From assembly GCA_024811115.1 (NCBI GenBank), contig JAKOGH010000690.1:124001-188000 (forward strand): a stretch of 64,000 bases of DNA, given 5' to 3'. Made by a program: the position numbers and the translations under genes. Each line of letters begins with the position of its first letter. Positions within the stretch are counted from its first letter, which is position 1. Shown here one piece after another: positions 23,123-34,588 of the stretch. Under the pieces are notes generated by a model. The model had not been told where the DNA came from, ran no database searches, and saw only the letters and a list, made by a program, of their open reading frames with translations. This stretch comes from Terana coerulea (Eukaryota; Basidiomycota; Agaricomycetes; Polyporales; Phanerochaetaceae).

Positions 23123-24189
23123 TTACATCTCGTCAATCAGCGCCTTTAGTCTAACTTCGTCCAAAATCTCAAAGCCGCTCTCTGATGTGACCTAGTTTAA
23201 CCAAAGTATATTAGAGGTCAAGTCCTATTTGTGATATGCTATGATACGCACCTGTGCAATTTGCACGTTGTGCTGATCGAGCTTCTCCTCCATGACTTGT
23301 TTCAGCACGCGCAACGTGAGGATGTGAGCCTCTTTCAGGGTCATTTGCTGCGACAAATAGGTACCAGTTAGCAGCATATAGATTTTATGAGCGAAAGCCT
23401 ACCTTGTGCCACTTGTCTTGCAGTTCGCTTTGCGCGGCTTCCGAGCCTGACCCTACAGCCTTGGCCTCATACCGGACGAAGGTACCTGAAGGATCCGTTT
23501 GAAATCTAACAATCAAATGCTTTCAATGCGTATGCCCGAGAGAATAGCTTAAGGACTCACAGCTGGGGCCCGTTCTCGTCAATACCCCCAATGAGCAGCG
23601 CGACACCAAACGGCCGACTCATCATCGCGTCCTCGTCGTGCACACTCTCTCCGAACCGCAGCGCAAGGTCGCACACTGCCTGCGTCACGCTCTCAACCTT
23701 GATGCGCTCGTCGTACGTGAAGGCGTGCGTCTGCGACGTGACGCGTGCGTGGTCGACCATCGTGCGCGCGTCGGCGATGAGCCCGGACATGGCGCACCCG
23801 AGGTGGCGGTCGATCTCCATAATCTTCTCGATGGACGACGACACGAGCAGCGGCGACTGCACGCGCTTCTCGACGGCGAGGACCACGCCTTCCTTCGTGC
23901 TGATGCCGACCGTGGTCGATCCTAGCTGTTGCGTTCGTGCTCTTAGTTTGCTACAGGTTGAAGAAAGTGAGCGGCACATACTTTGATGGCTTCAATGGCA
24001 TACTCGACTATGCCATACCACACATCTTAGCCTACGTACGCTCCTGCAAGGTAGTGCATACATACCCTGGAATAATCGACCTTCAGGCGAGAATGTGTTG
24101 ACACCACGGTCTGAGAACAACGTTAACCTATTCCGTCAAGGAGTGAAGAAAGTTAAAGCCGTACCGTATTCTGAGCGGGTAAGAAACAT
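23123..24189 (-). CDS. PUP2: 20S proteasome subunit alpha 5
   Basis: Outer-ring alpha subunit of the 20S core particle. Starts at 24189 with [20 protein letters not shown], the conserved alpha-subunit N-terminus; the signature [17 protein letters not shown] spans two introns. LGSTTVGI and [18 protein letters not shown] are diagnostic for alpha 5 (PSMA5, yeast Pup2). The body carries [11 protein letters not shown] and [13 protein letters not shown](V)GSGSE; the end is [13 protein letters not shown]. Seven exons, all junctions in phase, about 243 aa, no frameshift. Its promoter is shared with or close to the divergent F-box gene at 24661 (472 bp apart). Confidence 0.97.
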
Positions 24190-24660
24190 GGCGAGGGAGA
24201 TGGGGTAAGTGTCAAGGAGGTTTGGAGATGGGCAGGCTGAGCGTACGCAATGTGTCTCGAGACGCGCGTCGCGTCGCCCGCCCTTCATGATCGTGGGAGC
24301 AGCCTGCCATGTTCGTCAACCCACCTCGGCCACAGGTTCGATTCTCGCAACTCGTTCCTTTCGATCCTGCTCATTCCTCACAACCAGTGTCAACCACTTC
24401 CACACGTACTGGCTAGACTTATAATATAAATCTTATAGCTAGCAGTTAAACAGCTGCTGTCTAAGGTGAGTCCACGTTACAGCGAAGTACAGAAAGTGCG
24501 CTCATCCTAGACCTTGGCTTATTGCAGTTGTAACGTTTTAACTCCCCCTCCCAAGGCTGAGCTCGTACGCATACATATACTAGTACTGTGAGTACACAAT
24601 CAAACGAACAACAAGAATAACTCTCACGACTGGCATTGCGCTATATACCTGCAGAACGAC
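24190..24660. promoter_or_regulatory. Divergent intergenic region between proteasome alpha-5 and F-box gene 5
   Basis: The only sequence between two divergent starts, so it must hold both promoters. AT-richer around 24420-24450 and 24570-24620. No TATA box at a convincing distance for either gene. Confidence 0.45.
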
Positions 24661-26286
24661 ATGCAAACACGGCGGAAGGAGCTCGAGGCCGAGCTGGAAA
24701 CACACCGAGCTGCAGTCGCCCGGATCCTCGCAGAACTCAACGCGCTGGCTTACATCTCGCGGCTTCCTCATGAGCTGCTCGTAGTCATTTTCGAGGCCGC
24801 GGCATTCCCGACCTTCGGACAGAAGAACGTCGCCCAAGTGGTGAGCATCAGCCATGTCTGTCACCGGTGGAGAGAAATCGCGCTACACAGCCCGCAGTTT
24901 TGGACCGCAATATCTCTACCAGCCCCTCCAGGTCGTGTTTTAGCCGCTATCGAAAGGTCGCAGTCCCAGCCGCTGGATGTATCAATTGACCACGACGAGC
25001 GCAACAAATTATCGCCGTCGTTCCTCGCCTCTGTTTTCCTCGCGGCTCCCAAGATTCAGAAGCTCAAACTTCGTATGATACGCCATACACTTGGGCTGGT
25101 CGAGCGTCATCTCCTTGGCAAACTGGACGCACCACTTCTCCATACTCTCTCTATTGACGAATGCGGCCAATGGGACGACTCCTCTACCCTGCTTTCGATC
25201 CTTGTTGCCCCTACCCTGCGCTCATTGCGCCTCACTACCTTCGGTGGAATATGGGAAACCATCTCAACATCCACCTCGCTCACATATTTGCACGTCCGCT
25301 CGAACAGGTTAACGGACACCACGATGATCACCATGCACGACGTTCTCAAAGGTCTTCGCAGCCTGCCGTCACTGGAATCGTTGACCATTGGCTGCCGGTT
25401 CAAGGCCTCCAACTCGACTGGCGTAGAGGCTTCTCTGCCCTGTCTACAAACCCTCACCCTGTCCGACCAACTGGTCGACTGTTTGGCGCTCCTCGGACAT
25501 CTCACGTTCCCGGCGGCGACAACGATGAAGATATCCGAGTTGGATTTTATAGCAGACGAGACTCTCGCAGACGGCTTGCTGCAACCGCTTCTCTTCAAGC
25601 TTTCTGACGAAGACGCTCCGGGATATAAACCGTTGGTTGCGTTTTCCGTTGAGTGCTTCGGAACGGGTGGCTTTACTATTCGGGGCTGGACAGATGAACG
25701 CTCAATCGCGGAAGACGGCGTTCTTCCCTTCTTGACCATTGCTATGCCATACAATCCGTCGATTACTGAAATTATTCTAGCCCACTTACCGTTGCACTCT
25801 GTCCGGGAAGTCTGGCTTTCTCTGGGCTATGATATCCTTGGAGACGGCGCACGGGTGACCCGCATCTTGGTGAGCCTCCCCAGCGTTCGTTACCTACGCG
25901 TTATGGGGACCGACATCGGAAACGTCCGAGCCTTACTGGAGAAGATGCCGGACACCTCTGTGCCGTTTCCTGAGCTGGAAACGCTGTACTTGGAAGACAT
26001 CCGGTTCGTTCCTTGCCCCCATCCTCGGAATCCCACGTCTTGTGATCATGGGGAGTGCACGCGTGGTTTGTACTCCTCCTTGAAAAGACGGCGCACCTTG
26101 GGCAAAACAGTCAAGCTCCTTGAACTTGATGACAGCGGCTGGTTAACGCACTCACTCATACGCACCCTATCGAAAGCCGTTGATAAACTGCGTGTCGCGG
26201 AACTCACGGAGTCGGACGTGGAAGGGATTGTTGAACAACAGACGCAAGACAAGATGGACTTAGATGATGCTTCGCCGCAGGAATGA
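24661..26286 (+). CDS. F-box-like protein, 541 aa, intronless (cluster gene 5)
   Basis: Starts MQTRRKELEAELE, a short charged coiled-coil-like N-terminus (1-30). The F-box core SRLPHELLVVIFEAAAF is at about 33-49, then SHVCHRWREIALHSPQFW. The remaining ~440 aa are LRR-like with regular short Leu-rich strands (SLPSLESLTIGCRF, SLPCLQTLTL). The acidic tail ends MDLDDASPQE. It lacks the acidic first exon of genes 3, 4 and 6. First of three plus-strand copies. Frame intact; substrate unknown. Confidence 0.88.
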   Translation: MQTRRKELEAELETHRAAVARILAELNALAYISRLPHELLVVIFEAAAFPTFGQKNVAQVVSISHVCHRWREIALHSPQFWTAISLPAPPGRVLAAIERSQSQPLDVSIDHDERNKLSPSFLASVFLAAPKIQKLKLRMIRHTLGLVERHLLGKLDAPLLHTLSIDECGQWDDSSTLLSILVAPTLRSLRLTTFGGIWETISTSTSLTYLHVRSNRLTDTTMITMHDVLKGLRSLPSLESLTIGCRFKASNSTGVEASLPCLQTLTLSDQLVDCLALLGHLTFPAATTMKISELDFIADETLADGLLQPLLFKLSDEDAPGYKPLVAFSVECFGTGGFTIRGWTDERSIAEDGVLPFLTIAMPYNPSITEIILAHLPLHSVREVWLSLGYDILGDGARVTRILVSLPSVRYLRVMGTDIGNVRALLEKMPDTSVPFPELETLYLEDIRFVPCPHPRNPTSCDHGECTRGLYSSLKRRRTLGKTVKLLELDDSGWLTHSLIRTLSKAVDKLRVAELTESDVEGIVEQQTQDKMDLDDASPQE

Positions 26287-26656
26287 GGAGCAGACGCGAG
26301 CATGGCCACATGACAAGCAGTAGTGCATGTGGATACAATTGAGCCATCGGTCTTTGTTGTTTATTTCTACTTCTTTCGGTTGGCACGCCATTTAGGTCCC
26401 AAGCTGAAATTTAGCAATCACTCGCGGGTCTCCTAGTTTTCATGTTGACGCTGTCTTGTAGAAGTGCTCATTTCACTGTAACGTGTGAAGTACCTTCCAA
26501 ATGGGGACTACCGAGGCTTTGTGGCGGCGTGTCGTGTCGCCCTGCCAGGCTGTGTGATCGCAACACTAACTACACTTGAACGAGCTACCACTTCACCATA
26601 TATCTGAAGTTCCGCGACACCACATTCTTGCGATTTCTTGCATTTTCATCTCCACA

Positions 26657-28412
26657 ATGGACTCAGACGAGGACAGCTACGAATGCTATGAGGAGCCTCA
26701 CTGGCAGGATGTCACTCCAACTGCCGCAGCCAGTATGTAGCGAGCGACGCCTCCTTACCGATACTGATTAATCGACGTTTCTACAGTTGCTTTACAAGCG
26801 AAACGAGAAGCACTCAGCTACAATGTGCAACTCCTGGAGTTCGCCCTGATTAACATGAAGAGAACCATGAACGAAAGCACTTGGATCGCCCGCATGCCCA
26901 CCGAGCTCCTCGTAAAAGTATTCCTGCATTGCGCTCCATGCAGAAGCGAGACCTATATCGCCATGGGACGATGAGGAGGATCACTGGAAAAGCCCTACTC
27001 AGTGGACTGTGCTTACACACGTGTGCCACCGATGGAGGGAGGTGGCGGTGCTGTGCCCGCAACTATGGGCGCGGATCGTCCTTCCCTGTGGCAACTCGTT
27101 TCTTCGAGAGGCTCTCTCGCGTTCTGGTCATTGCCCACTAGACGTTCTTGTGAACGCCATTGCCCCTCTATTCGAGCACATCCACAGGATACGCCGCCTA
27201 CAGCTTTATGCACCCGTCCAGCATATCATCGAGGCACGAAACATTCTTCCTGCCAATATGCGAGCTGATCGCCTTACGGACTTGCATCTCACGTGTGTTG
27301 GCGCCGATGGCGACGCATCCGCGTTAATGGACGTATTCGACGCGCCCAACCTGCAGACGGTACGCGTTACCGGTAACGATGCGATCTGGGCGAAGCTGAA
27401 GATGTGCCCCTCGATTATTCATCTTGAGATCGGCGCCGCATGGCGTGAAGACTATGCCTCTTTCACGGTGGTTATGAGCAGTCTAGGTGCCTTACACGAC
27501 TTAAGAATCCTCGAGATCGAATGCAACTTTCACGACCGTCGGGATCCTTTGCCACCGCACACCCCTGTGACACTCCCCAACCTGCAGCGACTGGCTATCA
27601 CAGGCGATCTCCGTGACTCTGCGCTACTGTTGAAGCATATTTTCTACCCTCGTTCGACGAAAGTCAGCTTGTGGCAGCACGACGACGAGGGCGCCGCGTA
27701 CGCTGACGACATTTTAACAATCGCGTCCAAATTAGCGATACATGACAGAGCAGAAGCGAAGCCAATCTCGATTCTCAAGATTCAATATCGTAGTATCGGA
27801 CCAGCGCCAGTCAAAATGTGGTACATCTACGGCTATACAGACGAAGGATCAGCTGGAGATAGTGATTACGACGAGCTATCTCTCGCAGCCAATCCCCATA
27901 CCCTCGTCCTCAGTGCTTTTCTAGCTCGGCTTCACCTCAGCAGCATTCAGGAACTACAGCTATCGTTTGAACACGACGAGATCGCAGAGTCTTCGTACCA
28001 TGCCCTTCGCGAACTCCCGAGTGTTTGCAAAGTTGACATCTTCAACAGTGACTTCTGCTGCGTTCAAGCGGTACTCGGGCAGACCAACAGCCACCGACAG
28101 CCCTTACCGAAGCTACGTACTCTGAAGCTTGGGGGTATCAAGGTTGCGATCGGGCCCGAAGATAGCTCGGAGACGTCCGCTCGGGAAAGGTTTCTCCATG
28201 GCTTAGAGGATCTTTTAGAGCACCGCACTTGCGCGGGCTTCATGCTCACGAACCTCGAGGTTTCCAACTGCGAACGTCTTCCGCGTCCCATGGACGACCT
28301 TTCTCGTCTGCGACGAGCCGTGGAAAATCTCTCATTTTTGAATGATGACGACTCGGACAGCGAGGATGGAACAATTTTATATCCTGAGTCAGACTCCATA
28401 TACGGGGGTTAA
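26657..28412 (+). CDS. F-box-like protein with a single-base insertion (cluster gene 6)
   Basis: Exon 1 (26657-26732) is acidic (MDSDEDSYECYEEPHW) and ends in phase 1; exon 2 begins at 26787. The F-box core ARMPTELLVKVFLHCA is followed at once by a frame break: the sequence reads gcgctccatg and needs one C less (26935-26936). The other frame then continues ISPWDDEEDHWKS and THVCHRWREVAVLCPQLW to the stop at 28412. Corrected length 566 aa. The N-terminal region TMNESTWIARMPTELL is nearly the same as in gene 7, so the two are neighbours by duplication. The tail is acidic. Confidence 0.82.
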
Positions 28413-28855
28413 GAATCGGTCAAGTTCGAGTCAAGTCTTTGTAGTAGTATGTACCACTTTCCTCTCCGTAGTATCCATTGCCTTGCTCTCAATAATTCTC
28501 TCTCCCACGCCACGCGGTGCCAAGGGCCCCGGCCAGCGCGCACACTGCCAGTGCACACCCGTGAGAACAAGACTTCTAATTTGGTGTATTACGGCTTCGT
28601 GGCGTCCGTTCCGTACTCTGCTTCAACACTTCCCTGAGCGTCGTCGGTTGGTCGTCGGCTGGATTTCAACACTTACGCCTTCGCCACACCAACAAAACCC
28701 TTCATGCTTAGTCGTGCGCCTCGAACTTACGGAGAGAACGCTCTCGGTGGTGAGCAGACTCATGTCGGACCAACTGCCGCAACCCGTAAGTACCCGAGTA
28801 CAATCCTATTTTGCCATTGCGGGCACTCACTCATCATACACAATACAAAGTAGGT

Positions 28856-30478
28856 ATGCGGGCGCGGCGAGAGGCGCTCTCAGAGAAGTCGAGGCAGCTC
28901 GAGCTCGTTTTGGCGGAAACCCGCAGGTTGATGAACGAGCAGACCTGGATCGCGCGCATGCCCGCCGAATTGCTCGTCGAAGTCTTTCTCTACTGTGCTC
29001 ATGCCACGGCATTCCCAGCCGCCGCATCCTACTCTGAAGAATCTGCCAGTACCTGGAAAAGTAACACACAGTGGACTGCGATTACATGGGTATGTCATAG
29101 CTGGAGAGATCTCGCCTTGCGATCTCCATCCCTCTGGACAAACATCGTCCTTCCCTGCGACCACTCTTATCTACTGGAAACAGTTATCCGCTCGCAGAAC
29201 TGCCTTCTCAGCCTCTCGGTCTCTACAGACTTCCAAGAAAGCGACCATTCGCATGCAATCAAGCCTCTGCTGGGCGAACTATACCGGATTCGTCATCTGG
29301 AGCTTTTTATCCCCCCTTCGCAGTTTTTCGAGGCAACCGGGAGCCTTGCCACACTCATACCAGCCCCTCATCTTCGCACCCTCTTCCTCGCCTCACCCTA
29401 CGAGTACAGAGCCAATGCTTTTGATACATCGACGCTCCTAAACATGTTCTATGCCCCCAATCTGCGAACCGTGCATGCGACGGGCTCTGACGCCGTATGG
29501 GTCAAGTTGGGTACTATGTGCCCCCTCCTTGCGCACCTCGATATCGGCGAGCCCGAAGAAAAGGATATTGATGGGAATATCGTCACACTCTCTTTCGACG
29601 TCGTGTGCACGAGCTTGCGTGCTCTATCCCATCTTGAAACGCTGGAAATGAACTGCAAGCGTTTGGCGCCCTCTGCGTCGGTGGGGTCTTCGAAAATCTC
29701 GCTCCCGAAGTTGAAGAAACTCCGCTTGAGAGGAAGTCTACCTACCTGTGCGCTGCTCATGGACTGTCTGGAGCTTCCATCGTCAACCAGCGTCAATCTA
29801 TACAACTCTGTCGACAACGGTCTTCCGGATAGAGACTCCAACGCTGCCTTAGCGCAGTGTGCATCAAGGTTAACACAGGTGGAAGGGTCAAGTACCACAC
29901 GGTTAGTAGCCCTAAAGATCTACTCCTGGACGTCGATGTGCGCAGTGCACGGGACTGCAGATGCAAGTATCGAAGACATTCGCCATGCGAAGTTCATCGT
30001 CATTATGCCCTCGCACACCCTTGATATCTCTGCCTTCCTTTCACGGCTTCACCTTCGGACTGTCAAGGAATTATGGGTGTCTTTCACCGCCGATGTAGTC
30101 ATGGGCCTGGACCCACAGACCTCCTGTCACGCACTTCGCGCACTCCGTAATGTTCGCAAGATTCGCATGGACGTGTACGATTTGGACTGTGTGGAGGCCC
30201 TGATCGGGCAGACACGTCACGAGCCGTCATTCCCGGAGCTGCGTAGTGTGGTGTTGGCCCATCTCAGTTTTCCCCGCGAGGACTATGTGTCGGAGAGGAG
30301 GAAAGATTTATCTTGCAGATTGGAGCGTATCTTGAACTACCGACATCGGCTGGGATTTGGTATTCCGGTCCTTGAAGTGCGTTTCTGTGGGGAGGTGGTT
30401 GGCTCGGATCTTCTTGATGGCTTTAATATTCTCCAGAAAGCAGTTAAGAAGGGCGAGAGTGGTGATAATCAGCAGTAG
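28856..30478 (+). CDS. F-box-like protein, 540 aa from the first in-frame ATG (cluster gene 7)
   Basis: I start at ATG 28856 (MRARREALSEKSRQ). An upstream exon at 28763 (MSDQLPQP) with a good donor gtaagt would parallel genes 3, 4 and 6, but its phase 0 does not match the phase 1 needed at the tag acceptor, so either it is not used or a base is missing. A basic heptad segment precedes the F-box core ARMPAELLVEVFLYCAH, then TWVCHSWRDLALRSPSLW. LRR-like remainder; the C-terminus is short and polar. Frame intact. Confidence 0.84.
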   Translation: MRARREALSEKSRQLELVLAETRRLMNEQTWIARMPAELLVEVFLYCAHATAFPAAASYSEESASTWKSNTQWTAITWVCHSWRDLALRSPSLWTNIVLPCDHSYLLETVIRSQNCLLSLSVSTDFQESDHSHAIKPLLGELYRIRHLELFIPPSQFFEATGSLATLIPAPHLRTLFLASPYEYRANAFDTSTLLNMFYAPNLRTVHATGSDAVWVKLGTMCPLLAHLDIGEPEEKDIDGNIVTLSFDVVCTSLRALSHLETLEMNCKRLAPSASVGSSKISLPKLKKLRLRGSLPTCALLMDCLELPSSTSVNLYNSVDNGLPDRDSNAALAQCASRLTQVEGSSTTRLVALKIYSWTSMCAVHGTADASIEDIRHAKFIVIMPSHTLDISAFLSRLHLRTVKELWVSFTADVVMGLDPQTSCHALRALRNVRKIRMDVYDLDCVEALIGQTRHEPSFPELRSVVLAHLSFPREDYVSERRKDLSCRLERILNYRHRLGFGIPVLEVRFCGEVVGSDLLDGFNILQKAVKKGESGDNQQ

Positions 30479-30747
30479 TACCAATGTGTCAAAGACTATT
30501 CTGTTGAACAACAAACTCACTGATAGTGCAACCTGTACATATGTCACTGTCAATAGCGACTAGTCACTAGTCATTGACATCTCTGACCGTGAGACACTAC
30601 TTCCAAAAGTGGTTGCTCGTTGGCGCCCGTTAGCGAGTGGCGTCCGGATCCCTTTCTGCGAATTTCGTTATCGGAATCTGGTATATAGACTCCAAGCCAT
30701 CGATATTTACCTTGACGCATACAGTCATCTTTACATTTTGACAGAGC

Positions 30748-32408
30748 ATGGCCACGCTCCTGACTTTCTCTATTCTTCTAGCGGTCGCGCGGCTGGGCAA
30801 GGCGCACGGTGACTCGGATCATGCCCAAGTGCCCTTGGACACATACCAGCCACCTCCGGGCAACCCTACATGGCTGGAGAAGTACGGCGCACAGATAGAC
30901 CAACCCTTCTCCGGACCTCTATCGTTTTCCCACCTGCCGTATGCCCGGTGTCTGGAAGACGAGTCCATGAACTTCGACATCGCACTGCTTGGGATGCCTT
31001 TCGACACTGCGGTAACGTACCGTTCGGGTGCTCGCTTTGGCCCCTATGCTATCCGCTCGGGAAGCCGCAGGCAGAGAGCAGAACGAGGGTACACCATGTC
31101 CTGGGGTATTAATCCGTACACTCTTGGGCACAAAATCATGGACTGTGGCGATGTACGTATGACTGAGATGTCGAGCTGGTAACTGTATTCATCTGCTCGC
31201 TCCTCGTCATAGGTTCCTGTCAATCCGTTTGACAATGCACTCGCAGTGGATCAAATGGAAATTGCGTATTCTACCTTACTCAATCGCAAGGTAGTCCACA
31301 CAAGCGATTCAGTATCTGTACCTACCAGGCAGCTCGCTCTGGATGGCCAGGAACACCCTAGAATTATCACGTCAGTAAGATCTTTGCCACATCCTTCGCC
31401 CAGATCTAATATTTCATAATGCAGCATGGGTGGCGACCACACTATTGTCTTGCCAATCCTCCGAGCTCTCAACCTGGTTTATGGACCCGTATCCGTCATA
31501 CACTTCGACGCGCATCTCGACACCTGGCCAGCATACCCGGGCCAGGCTACCGAACAGGCCCGCGTTACGCATGGGACGTTCTTCTACCTCGCTCACGAGG
31601 AAGGCCTGATGACCAACACCAGCGTGCATGCTGGCATTCGGTGCAAACTATTGGTGCGTTGGGCGAAACATCTGCTTACAGTATGTCAACGACGCGTCTG
31701 CTTGTGCAGGGCATGGGAGATCTGGAGAACGATGAAGCCGTTGGTTTCAAACTCATACACACCGACGAAATCGACGACTACGGTGTTCAAGATATCATTC
31801 AGCGCATACGTAGTCGGGTGGGCGACAGCCCAGTTTATCTGAGGCATGTATTTCCGCATTCGCGCCTTTTCGATGTCGAGGCTGACTTGATCTTCTTCAG
31901 CCTTGATATAGACGTTATTGGTAAGTCGCGCAACGGGTTCATGTCAGACAAATTCTGATGAGACCGACCTCTCTAGATCCTGGCCTTGCTCCAGCTAGTA
32001 CGTACTATACCACTGACTTCCGCCCTTGTCTACCGTTCACACATATGTTTCTAGCGGGAACGCCTGAGGCAGGAGGTTGGACGACACGTGAAGTGAAACG
32101 AATTATTCGCGGACTCGCAGGTCTTAAACTTTGTGTGAGTTGTTTTGTCTGTCGTACATTGCTAGTTTATCTCACGAACGTCATGACAGTGGGGCGGACA
32201 TCGTCGAGGTTGCACCTGCATATGATCATGGTTGGTCTTTTGATCCCATCGCGTACAACACCATCGTACTCACATATCCCTTATTTTTCTAGCGGAGATC
32301 ACAAGCATCGCAGCCGCAGACTTGGTGCACGACTTCCTCTCGATGCTGATTACCCAAACACCACCCAAGCCGCAGCGAGCGTGGGTGCGCGAGAGAGACG
32401 AGCTCTAA
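30748..32408 (+). CDS. Agmatinase/arginase-family (ureohydrolase) protein with signal peptide and C-terminal RDEL
   Basis: Ureohydrolases use two Mn2+ to split a guanidino group into urea and an amine (agmatine to putrescine in agmatinases). Exons: 30748-31152, 31213-31370, 31425-31653, 31710-31843, 31901-31920, 31977-31997, 32055-32132, 32190-32230, 32293-32408. Metal ligands are all present: GGDHT, HFDAHLDTW and SLDIDVIDP. An N-terminal hydrophobic segment ends near GKAHG, so the protein enters the secretory pathway, as many fungal agmatinases do. The last residues are RERDEL, an ER-retrieval-like signal. Intron 4 is GC-AG (gcatgt). In exon 8 one G seems missing (plus G4 at 32191-32194) before ADIVEVAPAYDH, as phases show. 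About 400 aa. Confidence 0.88.
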
Positions 32409-32645
32409 GTGCATTTTATACCATAGCATTAGATGTCGGCACGTAACTCATTCATGGTCGTCAAGCTATGTTTACAGCATGAGCAACAGTTTCATAAGTA
32501 CCGAAAAATAGGCAGTAGCAAAGTCCAAAAGAAGTTCTACCGGGTTAAGGGATCAGAAATAAAGGTTAACTTACGAATATTGAGGTAGCTGTAGTGAATA
32601 CATGAAAGCGAAGAAAAGAATTGTACATCACGTAGAAGTGTCCGA

Positions 32646-34588
32646 TTAGCGTTTAGAGTCCCATTGCCCGGCAGGCTGTGCCGCTGCGACGTCGTACACA
32701 GGTGGCTGCTCCTCGTAATGCCCCTCTGGTTGTGGTGGTGGCGAGGGGTGGTGTGGCGACGCAGGCGATCTCGGGCCACGGGGACTGATAGGCGACCCTG
32801 CAGCCGCTCGCATATTGGTGTCGACATGTGAAGGTGAAGGGGTGGGTAACGGCGAGTACGGCGACGGCATGTAGCTTGAATGTGCCGACGGCTGGGCGTA
32901 GCCTGCGTAGGCGTTGTCTTCGTACGGGCTTTGCACATGAGCTCCGGCTGCAGCGTAATTGTCACCGCCAAGGGTGTAGCTGCGCTCCGGGGTCGGGGCC
33001 TGTGGCGCTGAGGCGTACGGGGTTTGGGCGTATGGGGATGATGCATACGGTGATTGAGCGGGCGCGGGTGTTGACGAGTATGGAGTAGCGTAGTTCGATG
33101 AACTGGGCATCGCCATGTGTCCTGTGTTGTTATAGGTGTCCGAGTTGAAGGCAGCGTTCTGAGGTTGCGCAGGCTGCACAGAGTAGTCCGTTGGATACTG
33201 CTGGTGAGATGCCGCGGAATGGTCTATGAATAAGAATCAGAAGCTGCATGGATAGGAGACGAGGGGACAGAACATACACGTTGTTCCTCTATCATGCATT
33301 TGATTCTGGGACGCCGCCGAAGGGTACTGGCCATGGCCGTATGCGGCACCCGGCATCAAGTACTGTGCCGCTGAAGCGTTCGCGTTGTTGTTAGGAGGCG
33401 AGATGGTGGGCACGGGCGGGGCGGTGGGCGGCGGGCTGACGATATACCCAGACGACGCCGAGTATCCAGAAGATCCTTGAGAGTGACCGGTGCCCTGTCT
33501 CCTCGGCTGAGGCGGGTATGCATTCTGACTAGGACGGGCATTGTAGTAATCGTCCACCGCACGGGTTCCTGCCGGTGCCTGAGCATAACCCGAGGGAGTG
33601 TACCCGCCTTGACGTCCGCCTGGAGGTGTTGAACCAGTCCTGTTATACGCAGCCATGCCTGCACCCACTCCAGCGCCCACACCCTGTAGGCCTTGTTGGT
33701 AAGGCCGGTAGGGCAGGACCTGATCACCATCCTCGAGGTATTCCTCCGGCTCTGCCTTCGTGAGAGGAGTAGTTGGATCGTATTCCTGGAATGCCGGCAG
33801 CCCAACCTCCTGCTTGTTCTGCCTAGCCTTCCTATCCGCTTCCGCTTTGACCGCATCCAGCCGAACTTGCTCTGCATATCGATCGTCCACAGAGGGAGCT
33901 ATTTCTCGTTTGTCAGGACCACGAGGGCGTCTGGAGATGCAGCACCGCCCAAGTCCGTAGAAGCATCCAGCGAAGAAGAGGAGAAGCCATGCGGCAAGCG
34001 TCATCCATATCGCTGTCCCCATGGTCGCAGACCCGCCCTTGACGGCGTTGATGCGAGATTTGGCGATGAAGAAGAAGGCGAGGTCAAAGATGAAAGCGAG
34101 CATGGCAACGGCAGCCCCGAATCCTGATATGCAAGTGCTGAAGCATGTCATGGAGAACTCCCGTACATGCGCCAGAAGGCCGAGGAAGGCTGATACCGCG
34201 GCGAGGATAAGGGCGACGATATGAAGAACCAAAGCGTAGGTTATCCACTTTACAACAACGTTCGGAATCTGGATCGGCAGGTCGTTTCCAACCAAGGCAT
34301 TGATGTCTAAGACGAACCATGAGTGCGCGACTAAGGCGGCGTGAGGCACGACGACACACCGAGCTGGTACCCAACGGATGGCTTTGAGCAGGTCGTCCCA
34401 TTGGATAGTTCAAGACAGTATCCTAGTGTCCCAAACGTAATAGATCCGCTAATTCCTTCGTTCGAGAGCGACGCTTTGAGGAAGAAGACGGACTTGAAGT
34501 ATGGGACGGAGAACGAAACGATCGCGAGGAGAACTGCGGCACCAAGCGTGACTAGAAAGCCAGGGGTAGCGGGGCGAATAATGCCCAT
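32646..34588 (-). CDS. palI: PalI/Rim9-type pH-sensing membrane protein (SUR7/PalI family)
   Basis: Component of the plasma-membrane ambient-pH sensing complex that acts with PalH/Rim21 upstream of PacC/Rim101. Starts MGIIRPATPGFLVTLGAAVL, the characteristic N-terminus, as the first membrane segment. The extracellular loop has YCLELSNGTTCSKPSVGY; three more membrane segments follow (ALVLHIVALILAAVSAFLG; FGAAVAMLAFIFDLAFFF; AIWMTLAAWLLLFFAGCF), then CCISRRPRGPDKRE. The long cytoplasmic tail is rich in Pro, Tyr, Gly and Ser, disordered, with tandem YxxSP-like repeats (PYASSPYAQTPYASAP) and PPVYD near the end. Two introns, all in phase; no frameshift. Family is secure; in basidiomycetes its exact role is inferred. 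Confidence 0.93.

Noticed and set aside
24341..24355. tRNA B-box-like ggttcgattctcgc
   Set aside because: No A box or foldable cloverleaf upstream; a chance match in the alpha-5 promoter.
26657..28412. F-box gene 6 as two separate genes
   Set aside because: The second frame has no F-box start of its own and continues the domain directly after a one-base break.
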